A stretch of DNA of 5,675 nucleotides from NCBI GenBank assembly GCA_011053085.1, contig DSBE01000340.1, positions 1 to 5,675 on the forward strand, written 5' to 3'. This document shows, in pieces, positions 1 to 5,675 of the stretch. Source of the stretch: Chloroflexota bacterium. GTDB lineage: Bacteria; Chloroflexota; Anaerolineae; Anaerolineales; Anaerolineaceae. The translations under genes and the position numbers were made by a program. Each line of letters begins with the position of its first letter. Position 1 is the stretch's first letter. The notes beneath the pieces are model-generated. The model saw nothing but the letters and a program-made list of their open reading frames with translations, was not told where the DNA came from and ran no database searches.

Positions 1-2639
1 CCGCGGCTGAGGGCGAGGAAGATGACCGTCCCCCAGGTGGGGAAGCCGGTGTTGATGTTGAAAAGCCCCAGGGTGGCTTCGAGGAACACGAAGGAGGGAA
101 TCAGCACCACCAGCTGCGGTACCAGCACGGAGATCAGACGCGGCACCATGTAGCGGGAGATGATGCGCCAGTTGCCGGAGCCGTAAGCTTTGGCGGCTTC
201 GATGTAAGGCGAACTTTTCACCTGCAGGAAGGCGGCGCGGAAATTCTTGGTGGGGGTGCCAAACACGTTCAGGAAGACGAACACGATCAGGATGATCCAC
301 AGACTGAGCCCCAGATAGGCATAGGCCAGCACAGCGATGGCCAGCACCGGCATCACCAGGTTCATGTCCGTGATGCGCTGGATGAGGTTGTCAATCCAGC
401 CGCCGAACCACACCCCGGTGGCAGCCACCAACATCGAGAGGATGGTGGTACTGACAGCGCCGCCTAATCCGACTACAAGGGCAAAAGGCATACCCCATAC
501 CAGCGGCACCAGCAGGTCACGGCGGTAATAGTCGGTGCCGGCCAGCCCATAGACCTGACCCAGCAGGATCACTTCCGCCTGAATGTCATTGCCCGGCTCG
601 AAGGTGAGTGCGTCGATGACCAGCTGGTATTCACCGGGCAGCACGCGCGGTTCTTCGGCATAAGGGTCGGCAAACAGCAGGTGATGATGCGGGGTGGGTG
701 AGCCGCCGTCAACCTGAAACCAGTTGGAGAGGGCTTCATAATCGCGCAGCAAGCGGCGGATATTGATCTTGTCATCGATTTCATATTTTTCATGAGTACC
801 GGTAGAGACATCTTTCAGAGGAATTTCCCGCCCGTCAGGGGTGCGCCATGAAAGGGCAGTAAAGGTGCGCTTCTCGGTGAAAGTCGAGGAGAGATAGATG
901 ATCATCTCGCTGGGGAATTCGGCGTAGTCATAATCGAAGGTGAAGGTGAGTACGATCTGGTCAATTTCATCATTGACACTATCTTCGAAGCGTTCAGCGT
1001 CGCCCTCCTCACTGTTCAGAGTCAGGGTGGAGAGAAGTTTCTTCTGGCGGAACCAGTTTGTATACGCTGGGCGCGCCTGTTGAGGGGCCATTGGCTTGCC
1101 GGTCAGCTGGTTGCGCTGCCATTCTTCACCGATCTTTTCATAAGGCAGGGCGATCACGGCGTATATAGACCCTATCACCAGCAGGCTGATGATAATAAAA
1201 CCAATGACAGCGGAGGGGTAACGCATGATTTCGCGCACTGCCTGTCCAAAGCGCTGGCGCCGCTCAGCGTGGTGCAAAGAAACGTTGATAGGTGCTTTTT
1301 GCTGTTTTTGCACAGCCGGTCTCCGCTGGAATAGCTTCTTCCAGCGCAGCCATTGATGTTTTGTTTCAGCTTTCAGGTCTTTCCAGCGCCAGCGGTGGTT
1401 GGATTTTAGATGCAGCGCTGCGTCGCCCTGTGTCAGGCGGATGCGCGGATCGATCAGTACATAGACGATATCCAGCAGGAAAACGGCCGCCCCCAGCAGG
1501 TAGGCGAACATGACGATCACGGATAGGGCGATCAGCAGTTCACCGGGGTACATGTTCTCACCCCACAGATTGGGCAGGCCGAGATTGATAAAGAGGAAGC
1601 CCAGTCCAGGCCAATTGAAGATCACCTCAAGGGCAACGGTCATCTGCCAGAAACTGGCGAACATGATGGCGAAGGAGGTGATGACATAGGGCAGGGTTGG
1701 TTTGAGGATGTAGTTGCGCTGCAGTTTGCGCGCGCTCAGGCCAACGGCTTTACCCAACTCGACGTAATCTTCCTGACCGAAGGTGATGAAGAACGAGCGC
1801 CAGGAATAGACCAGGTGGAAGAAGATGCTGAGTACGATGGCGCTGACCGGCAGGATCATGTGTTTGAGAATGATGGGCACATAGCCCAGCCTGGTGTCAG
1901 GGGGTATGTTGCCAAACATGCGGCCGTAGGGCAGCCAGTTAAGTTGGATGGCAAAGATGGCGATCAGCAGAATGCCGATCACCCAGGAGGGGATGGAAGA
2001 GATCGGCGCCAGAAAGGCAACCACGCGGTCGTACCATTTGCCATAGTGGCGCGCCAGAAACAACGCCAGCGGGATGCCGAACACGAAGACTATCAGGTAA
2101 GCGGTAGTCGCTAGCAGCATGGTGTTGGGCATATATTCCAGCAGGATTTCGTTGAGGTTGAAGGTGCTGCTTGTTCTCCAAATCGTACTCAGATTGGGTC
2201 TACGTGCTTGCAGCCTGCCCCAATCAAAGCGCAGAGAATTCCAAGTCCACTTGAGGTGGCGGGGAAGATAAGGCAGGTTAATGCCGCTTTCTTCGAGTAA
2301 TTCCTGGGTCATCGCATCTGGATTAAATGTGGTACGTTCACTGGGACGCAGTTCATGCCATTGGGCATCAACGGTCGTTTTCACCGCTGTTCGGATGGCG
2401 GTATCCAATTGGGGAGGATTGGTACGCATTCCCAGATTGACCGGTCGGTTCATGATGATGATGGTGACAAACACCCCCAGAAAGATGATCAGGGCAATCA
2501 TCAAAGCGCGCGATGCCAGGTACCTGACCGCTTGAAAAGTTGCACGCAGGCGGGTGCGGCGCGGGGCTATGGATGATTGCGTTGACAGGGCATCCTGGGT
2601 TAAATCGTCTTTGGGCAATGAAACATCGGGGGGTGTCAT
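1..2639 (-). CDS. Fused DppB-DppC type peptide ABC transporter permease, 3' end outside window
   Basis: An inner-membrane permease expected to form the channel of an ABC importer for peptides (nickel or other small ligands also possible), working with a substrate-binding protein and ATPases not in the window. One open frame of 879 codons runs from ATG 2639 to the edge without a stop. Residues 37-400 are DppB-like: TM1 about 42-64, LEYMPNTMLLA at 167-177, the ATPase-contacting EAA-type loop around 290-318 (EDYVELGKAVGLSARK) and FNWPGLGFLF at 341-350. A basic cytoplasmic linker spans about 400-470. From 471 the protein is DppC-like: TM about 473-498, a long extracytoplasmic region about 500-700, GTDYYRRDLL at 701-710, WFGGWIDNLIQRITD at 744-758, and a second EAA-type loop (SPYIEAAKAYGSGNWRII) about 810-827. 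Only the last TM and tail seem missing. The start has AAGGA 12 nt upstream, a long spacing. Family call is strong; substrate is unknown. Confidence 0.9.
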   Translation of the reverse strand, partial: MTPPDVSLPKDDLTQDALSTQSSIAPRRTRLRATFQAVRYLASRALMIALIIFLGVFVTIIIMNRPVNLGMRTNPPQLDTAIRTAVKTTVDAQWHELRPSERTTFNPDAMTQELLEESGINLPYLPRHLKWTWNSLRFDWGRLQARRPNLSTIWRTSSTFNLNEILLEYMPNTMLLATTAYLIVFVFGIPLALFLARHYGKWYDRVVAFLAPISSIPSWVIGILLIAIFAIQLNWLPYGRMFGNIPPDTRLGYVPIILKHMILPVSAIVLSIFFHLVYSWRSFFITFGQEDYVELGKAVGLSARKLQRNYILKPTLPYVITSFAIMFASFWQMTVALEVIFNWPGLGFLFINLGLPNLWGENMYPGELLIALSVIVMFAYLLGAAVFLLDIVYVLIDPRIRLTQGDAALHLKSNHRWRWKDLKAETKHQWLRWKKLFQRRPAVQKQQKAPINVSLHHAERRQRFGQAVREIMRYPSAVIGFIIISLLVIGSIYAVIALPYEKIGEEWQRNQLTGKPMAPQQARPAYTNWFRQKKLLSTLTLNSEEGDAERFEDSVNDEIDQIVLTFTFDYDYAEFPSEMIIYLSSTFTEKRTFTALSWRTPDGREIPLKDVSTGTHEKYEIDDKINIRRLLRDYEALSNWFQVDGGSPTPHHHLLFADPYAEEPRVLPGEYQLVIDALTFEPGNDIQAEVILLGQVYGLAGTDYYRRDLLVPLVWGMPFALVVGLGGAVSTTILSMLVAATGVWFGGWIDNLIQRITDMNLVMPVLAIAVLAYAYLGLSLWIILIVFVFLNVFGTPTKNFRAAFLQVKSSPYIEAAKAYGSGNWRIISRYMVPRLISVLVPQLVVLIPSFVFLEATLGLFNINTGFPTWGTVIFLALSR

Positions 2640-2711
2640 GTTCGGAAAACATCCTTGGTTTTTGTTGCTGTGTGGTTGTTTTTGGACAAGGGGGTAAAAA
2701 AGTTAGGCATG

Positions 2712-2740
2712 ATTGTAACAGAAAAATATAGTTTATTCAT
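2712..2740 (-). promoter_or_regulatory. Possible promoter of the permease gene
   Basis: On the minus strand the hexamer TACAAT (2717-2712) matches the -10 consensus at five of six bases. It lies 17 nt downstream of a weak -35-like hexamer, ATGAAT (2740-2735). Transcription would start near 2705, giving a 5' untranslated region of about 65 nt before ATG 2639. The region is AT-rich, so chance matches are likely; this is the best candidate I found, not a firm call. Confidence 0.3.
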
Positions 2741-2764
2741 TATTTCAGGATAGTAATAAAAAAG

Positions 2765-2793
2765 TTGTATTCCAGGTTTTGTTGTGGTAGAAT
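2765..2793 (+). promoter_or_regulatory. Sigma70-type promoter of the his operon
   Basis: A -35 hexamer TTGTAT (2765-2770) and a -10 hexamer TAGAAT (2788-2793) are separated by exactly 17 nt. An A-rich tract (about 2749-2764, including TAATAAAAAAG) lies directly upstream and could act as an UP element. The predicted start is at 2799-2802, at or within three bases of the leader ATG. It faces away from the permease promoter and is the best-scoring arrangement in the intergenic region by eye. Weaker AT-rich alternatives exist upstream, for example TTTATT (2732-2737) with TAATAA (2754-2759), spacer 16, which would give a leader mRNA with a normal untranslated region. Confidence 0.6.
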
Positions 2794-2801
2794 CTTGGGC
2801 A

Positions 2802-2891
2802 ATGAAAACATTAACCATTTCCTGCCTGCATCATCATGCGCATACACAACCGGCTACCCGCCCGGGCAGGACCGCTTGTCTGCGTATCTAA
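2802..2891 (+). CDS. hisL: his operon leader peptide (attenuator peptide)
   Basis: A 29-residue ORF starting MKTLTISCLHHHAHTQ, with His at codons 10, 11, 12 and 14 (2829-2843), ending at TAA 2889-2891. Clustered His codons in a short ORF between promoter and terminator just upstream of hisG are the hallmark of ribosome-mediated his attenuation, as in E. coli hisL. The peptide is a sensor of charged tRNA-His: stalling at these codons would mask RNA segment 1 (2821-2828). No convincing Shine-Dalgarno precedes the ATG, and the likely promoter places the mRNA 5' end almost on it. An in-frame GTG at 2784 is an alternative start only if transcription begins further upstream. Function is inferred from position, His codons and RNA folding together; the symbol is by analogy, not sequence homology. 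Confidence 0.82.
   Translation: MKTLTISCLHHHAHTQPATRPGRTACLRI
2821..2870 (+). promoter_or_regulatory. Attenuator hairpin 1:2 (anti-antiterminator) around the His codons
   Basis: CCTGCCTG (2821-2828) pairs with CGGGCAGG (2863-2870): eight consecutive pairs with one G-U. The His codons 2829-2843 lie in the loop, immediately after the 5' strand. This hairpin sequesters the first half of the antiterminator strand. It would let the terminator form when the leader ribosome has moved on, and would be disrupted when a ribosome stalls on the His codons. Pairing was worked out by hand; no energies were computed. Confidence 0.65.
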
Positions 2892-2926
2892 ACGCTGAAC
2901 GAACGTACATCCAAAGCGCTCCCCGG
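2862..2926 (+). promoter_or_regulatory. Attenuator antiterminator 2:3
   Basis: Segment 2862-2877 can pair with 2914-2926, which is nearly all of the terminator's 5' arm. CCGGG (2862-2866) pairs with CCCGG (2922-2926), then a C-C mismatch (2867/2921). AG (2868-2869) pairs with CT (2919-2920), then a three-base bulge (2870-2872). CGCTT (2873-2877) pairs with AAGCG (2914-2918). This gives twelve pairs and excludes both the 1:2 hairpin and the terminator. A ribosome on the stop codon (2889-2891) should reach back to about 2873 and cover the CGCTT part, favouring termination when histidyl-tRNA is plentiful. Confidence 0.6.
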
Positions 2927-2942
2927 ACGGGGGGCGCTTTTT
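2913..2942 (+). terminator. Intrinsic terminator of the his attenuator (hairpin 3:4)
   Basis: A 12-bp stem (2913-2924 with 2929-2940, one G-U pair at 2920/2933) closes a GGAC tetraloop. The 3' arm ends in a run of five T (2938-2942). It lies 21 nt after the leader stop codon and 16 nt before hisG, with no gene ending just upstream except the leader ORF, so its role must be conditional termination ahead of hisG. Confidence 0.9.
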
Positions 2943-2947
2943 CAATC

Positions 2948-2952
2948 AGGAG
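2948..2952 (+). promoter_or_regulatory. Ribosome binding site of hisG
   Basis: AGGAG lies 6 nt upstream of ATG 2959 and fixes the hisG start. It begins only 5 nt after the terminator's T run and lies outside the stem, so the attenuator should act on transcription and not by hiding this site. Confidence 0.85.
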
Positions 2953-2958
2953 TGACGT

Positions 2959-3963
2959 ATGACCCCAAACAACCGAAATATCAGAATCGCCTTGCCTAGC
3001 AAAGGGCTGCTGGCGGATGCCAGTTTGCAATTATTTGCCGAAATCGGCCTGCCCATTTATAGCCCCAACCCGCGCCAATATATCGCCCGCATCCCCCTGC
3101 TGCCGAACGCAGAGGTGATCTTTCAACGTCCCGGTGATATTGTGATCAGTGTGCGCGACGGTAGTGTCGATTTCGGTATTACCGGCAGCGATATTTTTTA
3201 CGAGAAGAACGACGACAGTGGCAGGATCCTCACTCTGCACAGCCAGTTGGGATATGGCAAATGCACCTTGAATGTAATCGTGCCGGACGAATGGGCCGAG
3301 GTGGACACGCTGGATGACCTGACTCGCTGGCAGGCGGCATGCGGTCGTCCGCTGCGGGTAGGCACCAAATTCCCGCGCCTGGCAGAGCAGTTTTTCGTCA
3401 AGAACACCGCGCTGCCCATCCAGATTATCCAGGCGGAAGGGGCGCTGGAAATCGCGCCCACCATCGGGTATGCCGACATCATCGTTGACCTGGTCTCGAC
3501 CGGCACCACCCTGCGCGATAACCGTCTGAAACGGCTGCAGGACGGCGCCGTGCTGGAGGCACAGGCCTGCTTGCTGGCGAACAAAGCCGCACTGCAGAAC
3601 CAGCCTGACACACGCGCGGTGGCGATCCAGTTGCTGGAGTTGGTGGGGGCGTATCTGCGCGGCAAGCGCAAGATAGCGGTATTCGCCAATGTACGCGCGG
3701 GCAGCGAGGAGGAGATCGCCCAAAAGCTGCTGCCCAAAACTGTGATCAGCGGGCTGCAAGGCCCGACCGTATCGCGCATTCTCACCCGCGACGGTGAACC
3801 GTTCTTTTCTGTGCATGTGGTGGTGGAGAAAGAATTGCTGCACCAGGCGGTGCGCGAACTGCGCCAGATCGGCGGCAGCGGTGTGGTGGTGTCGCCGGTT
3901 AGTTATATTTTTGAAGAAGAGCCGCTGGAACTGACCCAGATGCTGGCGGCACTGGAGGAATAA
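2959..3963 (+). CDS. hisG: ATP phosphoribosyltransferase, long (self-regulated) form
   Basis: Cytosolic enzyme of the first, committed step of histidine synthesis: ATP plus phosphoribosyl pyrophosphate gives phosphoribosyl-ATP. The 334-residue protein begins IRIALPSKG (8-16), typical of the catalytic domain. It carries the full HisG family signature at 164-185: E164, G170, A172, D177, then STGTTL. Residues about 238-320 form the C-terminal ACT-like domain of the long form (GLQGPTVS at 265-272; GGSGVVVSPVSYIF at 305-318). This domain binds histidine for feedback inhibition in known long-form enzymes, so a separate HisZ partner should not be needed. It is slightly longer than the roughly 300 residues of the E. 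coli enzyme. It is the first structural gene after the attenuator, ends 1 nt before hisD, and its last codons contain the hisD ribosome binding site. Confidence 0.96.
   Translation: MTPNNRNIRIALPSKGLLADASLQLFAEIGLPIYSPNPRQYIARIPLLPNAEVIFQRPGDIVISVRDGSVDFGITGSDIFYEKNDDSGRILTLHSQLGYGKCTLNVIVPDEWAEVDTLDDLTRWQAACGRPLRVGTKFPRLAEQFFVKNTALPIQIIQAEGALEIAPTIGYADIIVDLVSTGTTLRDNRLKRLQDGAVLEAQACLLANKAALQNQPDTRAVAIQLLELVGAYLRGKRKIAVFANVRAGSEEEIAQKLLPKTVISGLQGPTVSRILTRDGEPFFSVHVVVEKELLHQAVRELRQIGGSGVVVSPVSYIFEEEPLELTQMLAALEE
3954..3958 (+). promoter_or_regulatory. Ribosome binding site of hisD inside the hisG 3' end
   Basis: GGAGG lies 6 nt upstream of ATG 3965 and is part of the last sense codons of hisG (Leu-Glu-Glu). 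Ribosomes finishing hisG would keep this site clear, which suggests coupled translation of the two genes. Confidence 0.8.
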
Positions 3964-3964
3964 G

Positions 3965-5281
3965 ATGATCACTATTTATTCGGTAGAAGAAGCCAAGAAA
4001 ACCATTCTCAAACGCAAGCCGCTCACTCGTATGCAGTACGCGCCGGCGTTGGTATCGCGCACAGAAGCCCTGTTCGGCGCGGGCGTCACCCCGCCCAGGG
4101 CGGTGGAGATCATTCTACATTCGGTGGAAGAGCGCGGTGATGAAGCGTTGCGTGAATGGTCAGCGCGACTGGATAAGTACGAGGGAGAGGAGATTGTTAT
4201 TGCGCCTGAGAGACTGAAGCAGGCCTGGAAAACCCTGGACCCGCGCCTGCAACAGGTGATGCAGGTCAGCCTGGAGCGCATTTGCGAATTTCATGAGCGC
4301 CAGCCGATCCAGAGTTGGGTTACAACTGAGATGGGCGGTATGCTGGGACAGCGTGTGAGCGCCATCGAGCGGGTGGGGGTGTATGTGCCCGGCGGCACCG
4401 CGCCGCTGCCCTCCTCGCTGCTGATGAGCGTCATCCCTGCCAAGGTAGCGGGCGTCAAACAAGTCATTGTTGCCACCCCGCCCGAACCGCATCAAGCCAT
4501 TCTGGCAGCGGCCTATTTGTGCAATGTGGATGCCGTATACCAGATCGGCGGAGCGCAGGCGATCGCTGCGATGGCGTTCGGCACTGAAAGTGTGGTGCGG
4601 GTCGACAAAATTGTGGGCGCGGGCAACCTGTTTGTCACCCTGGCAAAACAGCAGTTGTTTGGCGTGGTCGGCATGGAAGGGTTGGCCGGCCCGACTGAGA
4701 CTATGGTGATCGCTGACGGCAGCGCCAACCCAGATTGGGTAGCAGCGGATTTGCTGGCGCAGGCGGAACACGATGTGCAGGCCAGCGCCATCCTGCTGAC
4801 CCCGGACGCAAACCTTGCAAAGGCTGTGCAGGTGGCGGTGGCAGAACAACTGCCGCGCCTCAGCCGCAATGACATCCTGCTGGCATCGCTGGAGAACGCG
4901 AGCGGTATCGTGGTGACGGAATCTTTGCAAGAAGCGGCAACGCTGGCGAATGAATATGCCGCAGAACACCTGTGCCTCTCAGTGGGAAACCCGCAGGCGC
5001 TGATGGATCAGATCAACAACGCAGGCGGTTTCTTCCTGGGCGATCACTCGTTCGAGGTGCTGGGTGATTATATCGCCGGACCGAGCCATGTGATGCCGAC
5101 CGGCGGCACGGCGCGCTATGCTTCGCCGTTGAATGTGCTGGATTTTGTCAAAATTTCGAGCGTGATCGGTCTGGATGCAACCACTGCCAAATCATTGAGC
5201 AACCTGGCGGCGCAACTGGCGGATGTGGAAGGCTTGACGGCGCATGCCGCGGCTGCGCGTGCGCGTGAAGAGAGAGCATGA
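3965..5281 (+). CDS. hisD: Histidinol dehydrogenase
   Basis: Zinc-dependent cytosolic enzyme that oxidises L-histidinol to L-histidine in two NAD+-dependent steps, the last reactions of the pathway. The 438-residue length is normal. By alignment from memory with E. coli HisD, the zinc ligands are Q266 and H269 (LLAQAEH), D368 (LGDYIAGPSHV) and H427 (EGLTAHA). The catalytic pair is E334-H335 (YAAEHL). Other family blocks are VGVYVPGGTAPLPSSLLM (137-154), QIGGAQAIAAMAFGT (193-207) and GAGNLFVTLAKQ (218-229). The usual IDMPAGPSE stretch reads MEGLAGPTE (237-245), a variant I associate with non-proteobacterial HisD. All key residues are present, so the enzyme should be active. The stop overlaps the hisC start (ATGA at 5278-5281). 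Confidence 0.96.
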   Translation: MITIYSVEEAKKTILKRKPLTRMQYAPALVSRTEALFGAGVTPPRAVEIILHSVEERGDEALREWSARLDKYEGEEIVIAPERLKQAWKTLDPRLQQVMQVSLERICEFHERQPIQSWVTTEMGGMLGQRVSAIERVGVYVPGGTAPLPSSLLMSVIPAKVAGVKQVIVATPPEPHQAILAAAYLCNVDAVYQIGGAQAIAAMAFGTESVVRVDKIVGAGNLFVTLAKQQLFGVVGMEGLAGPTETMVIADGSANPDWVAADLLAQAEHDVQASAILLTPDANLAKAVQVAVAEQLPRLSRNDILLASLENASGIVVTESLQEAATLANEYAAEHLCLSVGNPQALMDQINNAGGFFLGDHSFEVLGDYIAGPSHVMPTGGTARYASPLNVLDFVKISSVIGLDATTAKSLSNLAAQLADVEGLTAHAAAARAREERA

Positions 5282-5675
5282 CCGCAGCCCTTGACCTGGT
5301 GAACGAACACATCCGTGCCATGCCGCCCTATCACCCCATTGTTCCCCTGGAGGTGCTGTCAGAGGAGCTGGGGCTTCCGCTGGAAGCGTTGGTGAAACTG
5401 GATGCCAACGAGAACCCCTATGGCCCGCTGCCGCAGGTGCAGGCAGCACTGGCCAACCTTGATAATGTGCATATCTATCCTGATCCTGAGAACCGCCGTT
5501 TGCGCCGGCTGCTGGCGGCTCATCACGGCATCAGCCAGGACAGCATCGTGGTGGGGGCGGGCGAGGATGAACTGCTGGATTTGATCATGCGCGTGTTTGT
5601 GGCGCCTGGTGATACCTTGCTGAACTGTCCGCCCACCTTCAGCATGTATGCCTTTGACGGCGCGTTGTATCAGGC
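5278..5675 (+). CDS. hisC: Histidinol-phosphate aminotransferase, 5' part only
   Basis: PLP-dependent class I/II aminotransferase that converts imidazole-acetol phosphate and glutamate to histidinol phosphate and 2-oxoglutarate. Only 132 codons are in the window and the frame stays open to the edge; the family is usually about 350-370 residues, so the PLP-binding lysine lies outside. Visible hallmarks are LDANENPYGP (41-50), YPDPENRRLRRLLA (67-80), and GAGEDELLDLIMRVFVAPGD (93-112) followed by PPTFSMY (118-124), which forms part of the cofactor and substrate site in this family. The start ATG overlaps the hisD stop by 4 nt, with a purine-rich GAAGAGAGAG just upstream as a weak ribosome binding site, so translation is probably coupled to hisD. 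HisC is the best call given the operon. Confidence 0.93.
   Translation, partial: MTAALDLVNEHIRAMPPYHPIVPLEVLSEELGLPLEALVKLDANENPYGPLPQVQAALANLDNVHIYPDPENRRLRRLLAAHHGISQDSIVVGAGEDELLDLIMRVFVAPGDTLLNCPPTFSMYAFDGALYQ

Larger units (their letters stand above)
2611..2807 (+). repeat. Two copies of a 13-bp direct repeat flanking the intergenic region
   Basis: TTGGGCAATGAAA occurs at 2611-2623, inside the first codons of the permease gene, and at 2795-2807, over the predicted his transcription start and leader ATG. Similarity extends on both sides with small gaps: AATC upstream and ACAT downstream in both. The copies are 184 bp apart. They could be a shared regulatory site, a trace of duplication, or chance. 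Confidence 0.35.

Noticed and set aside
1240..1440. A possible boundary between two separate permease genes
   Set aside because: The minus-strand frame was read codon by codon through this linker and stays open. The DppB and DppC motifs lie in the same frame, and the codon count from ATG 2639 to the window edge agrees (879 codons plus two bases).
1080..1513. Short plus-strand open frames within the permease region
   Set aside because: They lie opposite the continuous permease frame, which carries clear family motifs; no domain or ribosome binding site supports them.
2368..2652. A 94-codon minus-strand frame starting at ATG 2652
   Set aside because: It has better Shine-Dalgarno spacing than ATG 2639, but its frame is not the permease frame and its protein shows no TM segment or known motif. 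The permease frame starts 13 nt later and continues for 879 codons.
2795..2958. T-box or other riboswitch as the regulator of hisG
   Set aside because: I see no T-box bulge sequence or specifier-type stem. The leader ORF with clustered His codons plus exclusive hairpins explains the region better.
3031..3972. A 313-codon open frame on the minus strand, antisense to hisG
   Set aside because: It mirrors hisG, whose signature and family blocks are unmistakable. The antisense protein has low-complexity His/Gln/Arg-rich composition and no recognisable domain.
4160..4969. A 269-codon open frame on the minus strand, antisense to hisD
   Set aside because: It overlaps the conserved core of hisD. Its composition is what GC-rich coding sequence gives in an antisense frame, and I recognise no family in it.

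Overview
The window is a stretch of bacterial chromosome of moderately high GC content. It holds two divergent transcription units separated by an AT-rich regulatory region of about 320 bp. The left half (1-2639, minus strand) is one uninterrupted reading frame, open at the left edge. It encodes a peptide/nickel-type (Dpp/Opp) ABC importer permease in which a DppB-like half and a DppC-like half are joined in one polypeptide. The right half (2959-5675, plus strand) is the start of a histidine biosynthesis operon, hisG-hisD-hisC, with hisC cut by the right edge.

The most interesting part is the hisG leader. Between a good sigma70-type promoter (2765-2793) and hisG lies a 29-residue leader peptide ORF (2802-2891) with four His codons in five (His-His-His-Ala-His). 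It is followed by a strong intrinsic terminator (2913-2942). Two further pairings can be drawn by hand. One is a hairpin that brackets the His codons (2821-2828 with 2863-2870). The other is an antiterminator in which 2862-2877 pairs with nearly the whole 5' arm of the terminator. Together these make a complete ribosome-mediated transcription attenuator of the enterobacterial hisL type. The likely promoter sits so close to the leader ATG that the leader mRNA would be nearly or fully leaderless.

The his genes are tightly packed. There is 1 nt between hisG and hisD, and hisD and hisC overlap by 4 nt (ATGA), so they are probably co-transcribed and translationally coupled. HisG is the long, self-regulated form, which would add feedback inhibition of the enzyme to attenuation of transcription. 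HisG, HisD and HisC catalyse the first step, the last two oxidations, and the transamination of the pathway, respectively.

Organism: a bacterium. The fused permease with large extracytoplasmic inserts and the HisD subtype (GPTE in place of GPSE) remind me of Chloroflexota, perhaps Anaerolineae. That is an impression from memory, not a result. If correct, a hisL-like attenuator outside Proteobacteria would be noteworthy. I saw no tRNA, rRNA, CRISPR array or insertion sequence.
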